Assembly: GCA_009731375.1 (NCBI GenBank)
Contig: BJOX01000112.1
Span: 29,689 to 92,230, forward strand
Source of the DNA: Paulinella micropora
Lineage: Eukaryota; Cercozoa; Imbricatea; Euglyphida
Reading direction: 5' to 3'
DNA length: 62,542 bases
Shown here: piece by piece, positions 1-9,320 of the stretch
Numbering within the stretch: the stretch's first letter is position 1
Layout of the letters: the number at the start of each line of letters is the position of its first letter
Position numbers and translations under genes: made by a program
Notes under the pieces: generated by a model
The model's database searches: none
Told to the model about the DNA's origin: nothing
What the model saw: the letters and a program-made list of their open reading frames with translations, nothing else

Positions 1-155
1 GGGAGAGAGAGCGAGAGGGAGGGAGAGAGAGAGAGAGGGAGGGAGAGAGAGAGAGAGAGGGAGAGGGAGAGGGAGAGGGAGGGAGAGGGAGAGAGAGAGG
101 GAGAAAGAGAGAGAGAGAGATAGAAAGAGAGAGAGAGAGGGGAGAGAGAGAGAGC
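1..155. repeat. (GA)n-rich purine tract
   Basis: Almost pure G/A on the plus strand with irregular GAGAGG units. It is low-complexity sequence at the window edge, lying beyond the 3' side of the minus-strand retroelement that follows. No coding signal. Confidence 0.9.
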
Positions 156-265
156 AAGGCGGAACATACCTGGGTAGATTGGCTGTGGGGCCGGTTCAAG
201 AAGAGGCCATTCCGCTTGTTGTCTTTGTCGAGATCGTATGTGCATGGAGTGGGACGACGGCGATG

Positions 266-721
266 TCACCGCAGTTGAGGAGGACGATGATGACGATGAT
301 GTGGCCGTAGGTGGCCGGCTACCTGTCGGGCCGGGCGAGTTCGGTTTCGTCTCGTCGTCGTCATCGCCGTCTCGTCTCGGGTGCGGAGTCGACTGTCTGG
401 TGTTACAGGCTGTCTTCGGGACTCTAGGTGGAGTAGAATCATTGCAGGCAATCTGCTTGCAGTACTCTGAGTAACGGGTGTCGAAGCGGGGGCTGGTCCC
501 GAAGTGTTGGTGGGCGCAGGGCCCGAGCTGGAGCTCGAATTGCTGGAACTGGCGCCCGAACTGCTGGAGCTGGCGCCGAAGCCGGGATCTGCAGCGAACT
601 GTATTTCGTTCATGTCCGTATCGACGTCGATCGGGCGCATGCTGGATCCTAGTGCTCCTGGCTGATTGGCAGGCAGGCACACATCGACCTGGGTCGATGT
701 ACTACCCGTTGGGATAGCCAA
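266..721 (-). pseudogene. Copy A distal segment, Ser/Thr-rich
   Basis: This is the most 3' open segment of copy A inside the window. The translation has a serine-rich centre (about residues 45-70) followed by a proline/threonine-rich and then an arginine/histidine-rich tail. No domain is recognised. The Ser-rich runs come from GAG/GAC-type repeats on the plus strand, so part of the openness may be compositional. It is included only because it continues the open stretches of this element. Confidence 0.25.
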
Positions 722-922
722 TGCGGTAGTGTCCGCGTGTTTCCCACGGCGTTCTGACTGGAAGGGGAAGATTCAGGAGGGTCTCGTATCTGAGATCCGT
801 CGCAGACATTCTCATTTCGCAGTAAAATTGGCGGAGGCGTTCCGTAGTGTTGGGTGACTTCAGGTTGAGCCAGTGTCCCGCATGAGTATGTTCGTCGTCC
901 GGCAGCGCCGCGAGGTTTTGTC

Positions 923-1333
923 CTACGCTCCATATCCGGATGTGGGGATTAGCCAGTTGTCTTCGCGCATGCGAGTGCATGGAACGCCGATAGGGTGGCC
1001 TCGCAGACGCTTCTCTCGCGAGTACGGGTTGATGATGTCGACTTCGCAGGGAGTAGTGTCAGCGGGATGATGGACTACGTGGATCTCGCGACTGTGGCGA
1101 AGGCCGGTTTGACTGGCGATAAGGAAGATGGCGATCTGGGCTATGATCCAGTGCACGTCATATCGTACCCCTTGAAACATAGTGGGCCACTTCCTGTTGT
1201 TGGCGTCTGGGTTGTTGGGGTCAGACCAGTTGTGGGCCTCCCGGAGATAGTTGGAGAGGTTTCTGTCTGCTTCCTCCGAACCTCCCAGATTACACATGCC
1301 TGTAGTGACCTTTACCTTCGTGACTAGTCCCAT
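923..1333 (-). pseudogene. Copy A 3' segment, unknown function
   Basis: A 136-residue open segment of copy A with normal amino-acid diversity, including several Trp, Cys and His residues. It overlaps the end of the upstream segment (1324-1689) by a few bases in another frame, which suggests one coding region interrupted by an indel. Copy B has no counterpart because it ends earlier. No recognisable catalytic motif: I looked for reverse transcriptase (YxDD), integrase (HHCC/DDE) and tyrosine recombinase (RxxHxxR...Y) signatures and found none convincing. Confidence 0.35.
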
Positions 1334-1689
1334 CCAATGGTCTCGGATGATGAGTCGACGAACTTGCCATCGGTCGGATTAATGAAGTAGATGGTCAGGG
1401 AGCTTAGGTTGAAGTAGCTCCGAGGGAGGTCAACAGTGCATTCGTAGCTGCGCTCGCGTACCGGGATATCATGGATATCGTAGTAGGAGTTCGTTGCAGT
1501 GATCTTCAGCCATATAGGATCAATGCAAGGGAGGCGGTGGAAGTAGTGCTGTAGAGCGAAGCAGCGTTCTCGTGTTGGGAGTTTGAACACGTAGCGTTGG
1601 TATGCCGGGCCACCGAATCCAGGGGTCATGGTGTATAGACCTGACGTCGGGTTGGTTCTCCATAGAACACCAGGGGAATAACAATTCAC
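1324..1689 (-). pseudogene. Copy A 3' segment, unknown function
   Basis: A 121-residue open segment that is rich in aromatic residues and looks like globular protein rather than low complexity. It lies between the 1693-2817 and 923-1333 segments on the same strand, with frame changes at both joints. No family is recognised. Its position, 3' of the gag/protease-like part, is where a polymerase would be expected, but no polymerase motif is seen. Confidence 0.35.
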
Positions 1690-1692
1690 CCT

Positions 1693-2817
1693 TCAGCGAG
1701 TACATCCAGGATATTGTTTCGAGGCGACTCGTCCGGGGCGTTGCCGACAATGAGTCCAAGATGCGATGATATCTTGTGTGTTGAAGGTGATGATATAACA
1801 TACCAGTGTAGAAATAATCCACGTCGCCGGTGGGCTCCACGTGACGGCCGGCGAGGGCGGAACACAAAAGTTGTGCTGTGCTTCGTCCATGCGCCGGGCC
1901 GAAGTGAAAAATGATGGAGTTAGTCCAGAATTATAGAATTCGAGCATCATGGTGGAGCCTTTTGGTTTGTTGAGAATTTTTTGCACGTTTGCCACCGTGA
2001 GGCCAGCTTTTTGAGTCTGTAACAGGCAGTGTTGAGCAGTGTTGGGAAGTCTGAGCAGGCACAGGGCTTCGGTGTTGACGACGGCAATTGGGGTAACTCC
2101 AGACGACAAAAGGTCAAGGCCTATTGTGATGTCGTGATAGATATCCGGTTCCATCGCATGAGGAATATTGCGAGGTGGCCAATATTGCTGCATGAGGTAT
2201 GTAGGGCCTGTCGCGATCAAGACCGAATGTAGCGACATCGAAGCGTACATGATCTTGGCCCCAAGGGGTGCGTCCGTACATCTGTCGAGGGTCAGTTCGT
2301 AAGTAGATGCTACTCTGTCGAGTGCGTTCGGGACGATGACGAACTTGAAGTCGAGCTCGATGATGTGCTCGAAGTTGTGCTCGAAGTTGTGCTCCAAGTT
2401 GTGCTCGAAGATGAGCTCGATGATGGGTGAGGTGATGTGTCCGACACTGCGTCCCATGGAGTGAAGGTTCGTGCCAAGAGCGGGAAAGCAGTGAAGCTGT
2501 AGTAGTCGTCGTGTGAGAAATACATGCATTCTACGGATTCCCATCTGATTTCGTTTTCCGGTGGCGGAATCCGGCAAGTTCCACGTCCGTCGTCTGCTGT
2601 TTGTAGCAGCGCTCGTTCCACTCGAGGTGAACCAATTGGTTGATAGGATTTGTCCAAATAGCATTGTCGGGCCATAGGCCTTGCGGGTAAACATCTGCTC
2701 CGGGATCCAGTAACAAAGGTGTGGGAACCTAGGGTGTGTACCAGCAATGCAGACGGAGGCTAACGTTGGGAAGTTACTAAGTTGGCGTAGATTTTCTTGA
2801 CAATCCACAGGTCTCAA
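1693..2817 (-). pseudogene. Copy A 3' segment, shared start with copy B
   Basis: A 374-codon open stretch. Its first third parallels copy B at 22144-22785 (shared words such as ASVCIAGTHP, YWIPEQM). Repeated EHNLEHNFEH residues near the middle come from a short tandem repeat at about 2355-2415. The counterpart readings switch frame between the two copies, so neither is an intact gene. Function unknown: no domain recognised. Homology to copy B ends near 2300, where copy B stops. Confidence 0.4.
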
Positions 2818-3815
2818 TCCGTACCATCAGTGGGCCTAGTAGGGCGCGTAGGCTCGGTTGGGGGTACCCATGTGTCCGGTACTGGTCGAACTCGATGGTA
2901 GGTCTCGGGTCGAGGCGGGCCTTCGCTTAAGACGGCCGATGGAGTGGCGAACTCAATCTGCTTGAGAAGTATGGGATTGCCAATGCGGGCTCGGTCTTTT
3001 GGTGTCATTGGTCGAGGTTCAAATATTTGAAGCGCGCTGAGGTTAAACTCATCCAGGCGGCCAAGTCCGACGATGGGGGACACGTTGGCGCCCGAGGATG
3101 GTCTGGAGGCCTCCGTTGATGGCCGACCTATTAATCCGCGGATGGGTTGGACACTCCTGTCCGGGGTTGGCACTTCTGGAGCCGGTTTTGAACAGGGAGA
3201 AGACGCGGGGCCATCTGAAGACTTCCTTTCCCGAACTGGTGTTGATCTGCCGGGTTGACGTGAAGTCGGTGCGAGCGGCAGCGGGGGTAGAAGGGTCTCT
3301 GGTGCTTTCTCAAGGCCGCGCCTAAGGTTCTCGGCCATTGCTTTTGTAACCGAGCATTCGGCAATCATAGGCGCCCTCGTTCCTTGTGATGATGAGGATG
3401 ATAATGACGAAGCCAAAGATGGTCCGGCCGGTGGCGCAGCGGTGACGGCCGCGGATGGCGAAGCCAAAATCGAGGCGAATGACGACGACGATGATACCGA
3501 TGATGATGATGACGACGATGAAGCAGCTGCTGCGTAGCTTAAGGATCGTCGTGTCACCGAGGCCTTGCATTGGGATTGAGCGAGTTGTGCTCGTACCAAT
3601 TCGTCTTCCCTCTTCATGGCTGAAGCTAACCACCATGTGGTCGAAGGCGTTTGAGATGCTCGAGAGGAAGGTGTAGGCTGCCATTTGTTCATGGACGAGC
3701 TCGTAGTAGGGGTAGCGGTAGCAGCAGCGGAAGGGGCCGGTGACTCGTCAGAGCTCGGAGACGCTTCCAGCTTTTGTCGCTTAGAGGATGGCGGCGGTGT
3801 GCGTTTGTTCTCCAA
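2814..3815 (-). CDS. Copy A Ser/Pro-rich protein segment
   Basis: A 333-codon frame on the minus strand. The translation begins with a basic stretch (about residues 3-18, with PPPSSKRQK), then long Ser/Ala-rich runs (about residues 20-160) and a Pro-rich second half. The words ANVSPIVG and GRLDEF and the downstream ATPSAVL block recur in copy B at 22581-23057, so the frame was under common descent as coding sequence. It is probably part of a polyprotein rather than a separate protein. No enzymatic motif is visible. The Ser runs reflect expanded TCN/AGC repeats and are longer here than in copy B. Confidence 0.45.
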   Translation of the reverse strand: MENKRTPPPSSKRQKLEASPSSDESPAPSAAATATPTTSSSMNKWQPTPSSRASQTPSTTWWLASAMKREDELVRAQLAQSQCKASVTRRSLSYAAAASSSSSSSSVSSSSSFASILASPSAAVTAAPPAGPSLASSLSSSSSQGTRAPMIAECSVTKAMAENLRRGLEKAPETLLPPLPLAPTSRQPGRSTPVRERKSSDGPASSPCSKPAPEVPTPDRSVQPIRGLIGRPSTEASRPSSGANVSPIVGLGRLDEFNLSALQIFEPRPMTPKDRARIGNPILLKQIEFATPSAVLSEGPPRPETYHRVRPVPDTWVPPTEPTRPTRPTDGTD

Positions 3816-3923
3816 GTGCTTTCCACGAGCGCGTATGGTGACGTGTTCCTTCTGCGCCAGTAAGGGGAGGCTAACCTCGTCGTCGCCGCCTTGCTCGCTT
3901 TCCGTCTCGACCAGCTCGATTAC

Positions 3924-4040
3924 CTCTTCTTCTTCTTCTTCTTCTTCTTCTTCTTCTTCTTCTTCTTCTTCTTCTTCTTCTTCTTCTTCTTCTTCTTCTT
4001 CTTCTTCTTCTTCTTCTTCTTCTTCTTCTTCTTCTTCTTG
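3924..4040 (-). repeat. (GAA)n microsatellite inside copy A coding region
   Basis: An uninterrupted CTT/GAA trinucleotide run of about 38 units. On the minus strand it reads poly-Lys, poly-Glu or poly-Arg, all open. Copy B has ordinary acidic codons (Asp/Glu-rich, with interspersed Val, Gln, Asn) at the same place, so the run expanded from an existing acidic tract. The flanking frame enters the run as AAG (Lys), which then hits a stop; the frame that continues downstream is GAA (Glu). Confidence 0.9.
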
Positions 4041-4100
4041 CCCTCATCGGCTTCCTCTTCATCGTCCTCATCGGCTTCCACTTCTCCGACGCGGAAGTCG

Positions 4101-4709
4101 CTAGGCGCCTTCTTGCGTGGAAACATGAACAGGTTGACGTGGCGACCGTAGAGGTGGGCGTTCGAGGTGGACAGGAGGTCGTGTGAAGTCGAAGAAAGTT
4201 GAAGGTTGGGACGGCGATCGATAATCTTGTTGAACTTGGCTATCGGGTATCACGTCTCCTTCGCCAATGTTGTAGGGCGGAAGTCGTAGCTGCCGCGGCC
4301 AATTGTAGATCACCGACCTGAGTGGCGTCTCGAAGAGGTGGAACTCCGTCTCGTAAACGATTTGCTTGGAAGGCGGCTTCAGGGGCATATAGTCCGTGGG
4401 CCGGATCGCTTGCGCGTCGTCAATAGAGAGGTTGAGCTGGGCCGCGACCTCGTTGGCAAGAAGCAAGTTCATACCGTCAGGCAAGTGGCTCGAGATACAG
4501 ATCGTGATGGCATGGAGCGGAGACGTCGGGGTGGCCGAGACGAATAGTTCGATGCCTTCAACGAGAACTGCATCAATACCCGCGGATGAGCGTGCGTCGA
4601 CTGTTGGGAGCGACACGATCTCAAGTCCTTGGTATAGTACCCAGTCGAGGAGGGCCACGCCCTTGCAGTTGCATGCGAGTCCAAAACGCATGAAGTTTTG
4701 CCGATGCAA
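4101..4709 (-). pseudogene. Copy A protease-like segment
   Basis: A 202-codon segment corresponding to copy B 23299-24247. The words IRPTDYMPLKP and QIVYETEFHLFE are shared between the copies. In copy B the same coding region starts with CVLDSACNCKG, a hydrophobic-Asp-Ser-Ala pattern like the active site of retropepsins, followed about 70-80 residues later by a Leu-Pro-Asp-Gly / Leu-Leu-Leu-Ala-Asn stretch. In copy A one base is missing near 4678, so the Asp-Ser motif is cut from the rest by a frameshift. Retropepsin identity is an inference from motif and position after the Gag-like segment. It is not certain, because the usual glycine (DSG/DTG) is absent. Confidence 0.45.
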
Positions 4710-4712
4710 TCT

Positions 4713-5195
4713 TCATCCTATGCCGTCCGAAGAGATTTGCGTACATAAATGCTGCCGCAGACGAACGTCGGGATCGTGCAGATGCGAATTGGACGCCGTG
4801 TTGGCCGAGGCGATGCACGCGTCGTCATGTGGAACGCCCAGGGTGGTTTGCGTGTGGCGCCCGAGGATGGCTTCCAGTTGGAATGTTTGTTCTCGTCTTG
4901 ACAACGCTGCTGGCGAAGCTTGCATTGTCCTGCTGCTCTTTGCGCTGTCTGTTCCTCTGGCGGGTGTCGACCTTGACGGTTGAGTCGCGAGAGGAGGCAG
5001 AAGGCGTTGGGCGAGAAGGGCGCTCAGTCGCTTGTGCGTGGCGGCCGACGAGGGCTTCGTGATGTTTTCCATCCAGGGCCAATCATCTTCCATGACGTGG
5101 AGGTCGAGAGAGTTGGTCCAGGGGAGAAGGTCAGTAAGGTCGCGAGGCCAGGCAACACCAAGTGCGTTGAGTATCTCGGCAGCTACCGAGTCCAT
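4713..5195 (-). pseudogene. Copy A Gag-like C-terminal and cysteine-rich segment
   Basis: Continuation of the Gag-like protein of 5183-5770 in another frame (shared with copy B: WPRDL, LLPWTNSLDLHVME). A single C present in copy B (codons TAC-GCT) is missing here near 5182, which creates a TAG stop at the joint. The region before the cysteine-rich segment is about 350 bp shorter than in copy B (about 24300-24680), and some cysteines of copy B have changed, so the putative metal-binding region is damaged. Confidence 0.45.
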
Positions 5196-5770
5196 CGATC
5201 ACGTTCCATGGGGGTGAGCATCCGGGACACGTCGCGGACTTGGTTGGCGTCGGGCGTCCAGTAGCCAGCGGCATAGGCCTTGTCGTAGCTGGTGATGCAC
5301 CGATTTACATAACCTGCGAGGCTTTTCGTCTTAAAGCGTCGAAGTTTGAGGGCTTGCATAGCTGGTCGCTTCGTGTCTCCCTTCTCCAAACGTCCCTTGA
5401 ACAGCTCCATGAAGTACTCCATGAGCATGTATGGGATGACGCTCCAAACGCGGGTGCGTTCGTCAGTAGCACGAATATAGCGAGGACAGTATGCGTCCAT
5501 GAGGGCCACTGCAGTTTTATCTCCCCACTTGTACACCGTGTCGATGATGCGGTTGCACGCCAAAGGCATTGACAAGTTGTTCAACTGTAAGTTGAATGCA
5601 AGTTCGCGGGCTTGAGTGGCGACGTCAGCGGTCGGCACGGTCGCCGGACGGGTCATAACGAAGAGGGATCGAACTCGAGTCATCATGAGCAATGTGCGGG
5701 GTGGTATATATACCTGCAAAAGTGGACGATCGCAGGACCCTTCCTGTTGACGATGCTGAAGGGGACTCAT
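5183..5770 (-). CDS. Copy A Gag-like (capsid-like) segment
   Basis: A 195-codon frame of mostly helical, charged sequence. It includes MQALKLRRFKTKSLAGYVNR, which resembles the helix-rich region of retrotransposon Gag proteins (a pattern of short helices around L-x3-F-x2-Y). Copy B 25017-25424 is homologous. It lies upstream of the cysteine-rich and protease-like segments, the usual gag-pro order. The Gag call is an inference from order and general appearance. The frame ends at a TAG caused by a one-base loss relative to copy B. Confidence 0.45.
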   Translation of the reverse strand: MSPLQHRQQEGSCDRPLLQVYIPPRTLLMMTRVRSLFVMTRPATVPTADVATQARELAFNLQLNNLSMPLACNRIIDTVYKWGDKTAVALMDAYCPRYIRATDERTRVWSVIPYMLMEYFMELFKGRLEKGDTKRPAMQALKLRRFKTKSLAGYVNRCITSYDKAYAAGYWTPDANQVRDVSRMLTPMERDRWTR

Positions 5771-6300
5771 TGCCTGTGGGTGGCGGGGATGGTGCAGCCG
5801 TCAAGGGAGGGCCAGTCTCCGTCAAGGAGGCAGGGGTCTGAAGACGAACTCGATGTTGAGCTCGATGATGGACTCGATGATGGACTCGATGATGGACTCG
5901 ATGATGAGCTCGCGGGGGGCCCGGCCGGAGTCACAGTGGTTGCGGTCCCAGTTGTTGCTGTCATGGAGGCTCCACCGTGGTCCTCCACGGAGGGGTTCGT
6001 ACCGTCAGCAAGCAAGGTCGAGTAAGCTTCTTCCGTAACGGGGAAGAGGGGGCTCAACGTGACGCGACTACCTTGCAACGTTGTACTCAGCGAGATGCGA
6101 GGTATTGGGCGTACCGGTGTCGACGTAGTTGGGGTTGAACCTGACAAGCCAGTCGAGGTGGCCGTCTGCGTTGCGAAGGTCGGTATGGGTCCAAGAGGGC
6201 CAATCATCGGTCGAAGTGGCAACGCGAAGGCTGAGTCAGACATGGACAGTGTACGACTGACCAGTGGGGCTGATAGACGTGCTGCCAAAAGGGAAGCCAA
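5767..6300 (-). CDS. Copy A Ser-rich N-terminal segment
   Basis: A 177-codon frame with MSDSAFALPLRP (residue 19 onward) and SPLFP words shared with copy B 25415-25996, then a long Ser/Pro run (about residues 128-160) from an imperfect GATGATGGACTC repeat. The few bases at its end overlap the start of the Gag-like frame. Probably the N-terminal region of the element's Gag polyprotein. No domain recognised. Confidence 0.4.
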   Translation of the reverse strand: MASLLAARLSAPLVSRTLSMSDSAFALPLRPMIGPLGPIPTFATQTATSTGLSGSTPTTSTPVRPIPRISLSTTLQGSRVTLSPLFPVTEEAYSTLLADGTNPSVEDHGGASMTATTGTATTVTPAGPPASSSSSPSSSPSSSPSSSSTSSSSSDPCLLDGDWPSLDGCTIPATHRQ

Positions 6301-6463
6301 TGATGGATGCGGTTCACGCCGGGCAGGGGTGTCGCTCCACTCGCTAGGCTACCCGGGCGGGCAAACGGATCGACAGAGGTGGCTGGAGGTACCCTACCGA
6401 TGGGGGCCAATGTTGTTGCACCGACGGGCAACGCAACTGGGGTAAAGGCCAACGTTGGAGTGA

Positions 6464-6862
6464 CTACAGGGGACGATGTTGCAGTAGATGATGGTGCAGC
6501 TGGGGTGGTGGGCTCGTCGATAGGTGAGTCGGCGGTGCAGGTCCCAAAGGAATACTTCCCAAGGTCGCTGCTGGAGTCGTACCAGTCAGAGTTGATGGGG
6601 GCACGGTGACAGGAGTGCTTGCAGGGGTTGGAAGTACCCATCCAGAAAGTGATCCAGGTGCCCAAGGTATTGAAGGCGAAATCGGTAGATGGTTAATAAA
6701 TTCCTCTAAAGGAATGAGAGTACCCAATTGATTCCAGAGAGCTTCATGTTGAGCTGCAGAGCCTGTAGGTCCAAGGTACTCCTGGTAGATGTCGTGGGCT
6801 GTCATATTTGGATTACACATCAACTTTAGGGAGGGTGTCGGTACCAATGGTAGATGAAGCAA
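6464..6862 (-). CDS. Copy A first ORF, Pro/Thr-rich
   Basis: A 132-codon frame, the first conserved frame after the leader. The start region MLHLPLVPTP is identical to copy B (26562 start), and the next 80 residues (with HDIYQEYLGPTG and QHEALWNQLG) match closely, so this ATG is probably the true start of the element's protein. The C-terminal half becomes Pro/Thr-rich, and the two copies diverge into different frames there. Function unknown. Confidence 0.45.
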   Translation of the reverse strand: MLHLPLVPTPSLKLMCNPNMTAHDIYQEYLGPTGSAAQHEALWNQLGTLIPLEEFINHLPISPSIPWAPGSLSGWVLPTPASTPVTVPPSTLTGTTPAATLGSIPLGPAPPTHLSTSPPPQLHHHLLQHRPL

Positions 6863-7565
6863 ATTAGTTTGCTTATCTTTTACTGCTTTGCGTAAAATAT
6901 TACGATATTCACAGAGTAATTAGTAAATAAATCTTCTCGGAACTGTGTTGATTGAGTCCACGAGAGGTCCGTAGTGAGAGGAGTTGACTTCCCTTCCTCA
7001 ACTTCCTTCAGGAATTCTTCTCGGAGGGCAGAAGACCATGGTATACTCCAGGATGGTAAAGGGATCCAGATGTTTCCTCTTGTGCTCCCATAGACGCGAC
7101 AGGGGATCGTCGTGGCGCGAGTTGGCGAACACATTCCACGTTACCAGGGGTAGGCCAGGCAGTATGGGTACACTTGTAGAGCACGATGAGCAGCAGAGAG
7201 GATGATCTTGCTGGGTGATAAGGGGGTGACCCTAACACAAACAAAACCAGACACATACTATGTTGGTTGACTGCATAGAGTGTAGAAGAACAGAACAGAG
7301 AGACGACACAAAAATGCAACGACAGGTGAACGATCTGCATCACCATGATATGTGTTTTTGATGACCTCTGATCTTCCACGTTCGTTGAGTAGTACCTTCC
7401 TTGTAGGAGGTGCTTTCATCTGTCGACAGAGCACACAAAACTCGTGTGTGCAGTTTCCACTTGAAAGGAAAATTCGAATTGTGAGTTTAGATACAACCCA
7501 AGGGATCAATACACAACGAACTCTTATTAAAAGACTCTATGGCTGCAAAAAGCCCTAACTCCTGA
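6863..7565 (-). promoter_or_regulatory. 5' leader of copy A
   Basis: Sequence upstream of the first ORF of copy A. It is conserved with copy B (26563-27322) across nearly its whole length, including a short open segment with CVLCRQ and APPTRKVLLNER in both copies. The common left end is GGTATTTCACCT on the minus strand. It may be an untranslated leader, an LTR-like end or a further small exon; the sequence alone does not decide. Confidence 0.35.
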
Positions 7566-7900
7566 GAGTAGGTGAAATACCCATGTGTAATTTTAGGCAT
7601 TTTAAGCGTTGGTAAAACGGAGGCAAAATAAGCGTAATGAGTTTTTAACTTTTTTTAATAATTCTTTTTGTGTTGTAAAGGTCACGATGGGATGGGGTTC
7701 CCACTGAAAATTTTTTAAAAATTTGAATTTCAAATGTTATAACGGTTAAAAATTTTGTGTTTTCTGCATTAAAAAACATTTTGTGTAAAATTTGACAATA
7801 ATTTTTGAAAAGTTGGTCGGAACCCCTTCAGATGACCAGCTTTCTGAATCTGAAGCCCTTTTAAAAAAAGGTGAAGTAGTTTAGGAGGAGACTTTTCCTG
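7566..7900. other. AT-rich spacer
   Basis: About 335 bases of A/T-rich sequence with many A and T homopolymers between copy A and the transposase-like gene. No gene, RNA or repeat recognised. Confidence 0.6.
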
Positions 7901-8018
7901 GATTTTTGAGGTTTTTGGGACCTTTTACCCTAAAAAATGTTCAGGCCGGCCCAGGCCATGCCAGCCAAAAAGCCAAACCCTGTCAACTTTTTAAGGACCG
8001 GCGCAGTCTGTTGGGACT

Positions 8019-8826
8019 TTGGTGCGAAGCTTCCCCATGCCTCCAAGTCGCGGATGCAAAGGCTGGCGAAAGCAGAGAAAGACTTTTGACAAAAACAAGA
8101 AGAGGACTGAGAGGGATACACGTGCCGACGCGTTGGCGGAAAAAAGAGCCAAGCTCGACGACCAAGAGCGTGTTGCAGAGGCAAGGGAACGAGACTCGCA
8201 GTATGGCCGTTGCACGGGCATCGAAGTGGGGGCGGAATCTCTCGAAGTGGGGGCAGAATCTCTCGATAATTATGAAATGAAATTTTCTGTCATCACCCCG
8301 AAAGGGGCTGGAGTACATTACATGACCAGAAAGGAGTACTGGGCTAGTGTAGAGAGGGAGAAGATGACGCCAGTAAAAGTGCCAGATGCGCATGGGTGTG
8401 TGGGTAGAGCAGGAGAGCCATACCTGCGAGAGATGTGGCAGTGGCAGGAGACAGATGATAGGTGTAGAATAGATAAGTATGTGACGGGGAAAGAGATAGT
8501 GCTAGTGTGTAGGGTGCCCAAAATCAGAAAGGAAGAGAAGGTGTCCAAGCAGACTAGGAGACAGAGAAAGCAGAGATGTGGGGCTATGGTAGGGGAGATT
8601 AGGCGAATGTTAGGTGAGGAGCATAGGTTGACAGAAGCAGAGGTGAATGATTATGATGAAATGGTGAAAGACATGTATAAAAACTATGCTGCCATGCCTG
8701 ACGAGAAACAAATAGAGAACTTAGCCTACCAGGCCCTGTTGCACATGGATTGCAACGTCATGTCCGACAAGCAGGTCTCCGCTTTATTGCATGCAGTGAA
8801 GCATCCCTTTCTCTCGGGCCAGCAGG
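8019..8826 (+). CDS. Transposase-like gene copy 1, N-terminal exon
   Basis: A highly charged, Lys/Arg/Glu-rich reading frame (about 269 codons) with coiled-coil character near the start (about residues 15-55) and again near residues 180-230. A 21-bp tandem duplication at 8223-8264 gives EVGAESL twice. The exon probably ends at CAGCAG|GTTGGC near 8826, because the following T-rich 50 bases end in TGTAG just before the next coding-like stretch. I place it in the same gene as the 9321-10078 exon from strand, spacing and splice-like borders, not from homology. Protein family not recognised. Possibly a DNA-binding or structural N-terminus of a transposase. Confidence 0.5.
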
Positions 8827-8875
8827 TTGGCTTTGCTTTTTTGTTTGTTTCTTTTCTGCAATTTGTGTGACTGTA

Positions 8876-9036
8876 GTTGACGAAGAAGAGGAGAGAGCTC
8901 ACAGCGGACGTGGACCTTAAGTACGATCTGAAACTGTCAGCAGACGGTTTGTCTGCGAGTGCAAATGTTTACAGCATTCTCACTGAGTTGGGGATCAAGT
9001 GGATGAGGGATGGGGCAGGGTTAACGTCAAAACTTT
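8876..9036 (+). CDS. Transposase-like gene copy 1, middle exon
   Basis: A short coding-like stretch (about 50 codons: KKRRELTADVDLKYDLKLSA onward) between a TGTAG acceptor at 8870-8875 and a T/C-rich intron-like region at 9033-9320. The product continues into the next exon after the TTGTAG acceptor at 9315-9320. Inferred from splice borders and the same strand. No motif. Confidence 0.4.
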
Positions 9037-9320
9037 TTTTTTTCTTTCTTTCTTTTTTTCTTTTCTTTTTCTTTTTCTTTTTTTCTTTTTGCTTCTCGGT
9101 TACTAGGGGAAAATCTATGTTGAAGATAACATCACTTCTCTTCTACACATATTTTCCCCGATCTTTCTCTTTCTCTCTCTTTTCGTTAAGTTATTAACAA
9201 TAAAACTTCTTAATAATTGAATAAGTTTTATTAATACTTGAATTAGTTTTATTAATATTATAATTGAATTAGTTTTATTTATTAATACTATTGATATAAA
9301 TTTTTATTAATAACTTGTAG

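Larger units (their letters stand above)
170..7565 (-). mobile_element. Retroelement copy A (gag/protease-like, no RT seen)
   Basis: This block is read on the minus strand from about 7565 to about 170. It is homologous in order and sequence to 22140-27322 (copy B). Both copies start at the same point (GGTATTTCACCT on the minus strand) and carry, in order, a leader, a Pro/Thr-rich segment, a Ser-rich segment, a Gag-like helical segment, a cysteine-rich segment, a protease-like segment, an acidic/low-complexity segment and a Ser/Pro-rich segment. Copy A continues about 2 kb further 3' than copy B. I find no YxDD polymerase box, integrase HHCC or RNase H motif, so either the polymerase lies beyond the window, it is lost, or the element is non-autonomous. 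No LTR pair was recognised. Frames are broken by small indels, so this copy is probably dead. Family assignment is open. Confidence 0.6.

Noticed and set aside
9031-9190. Long Phe/Ser-rich frame in T-rich DNA
   Set aside because: It is composed of T and C runs, lies between a coding stretch and a good acceptor, and is best explained as an intron.
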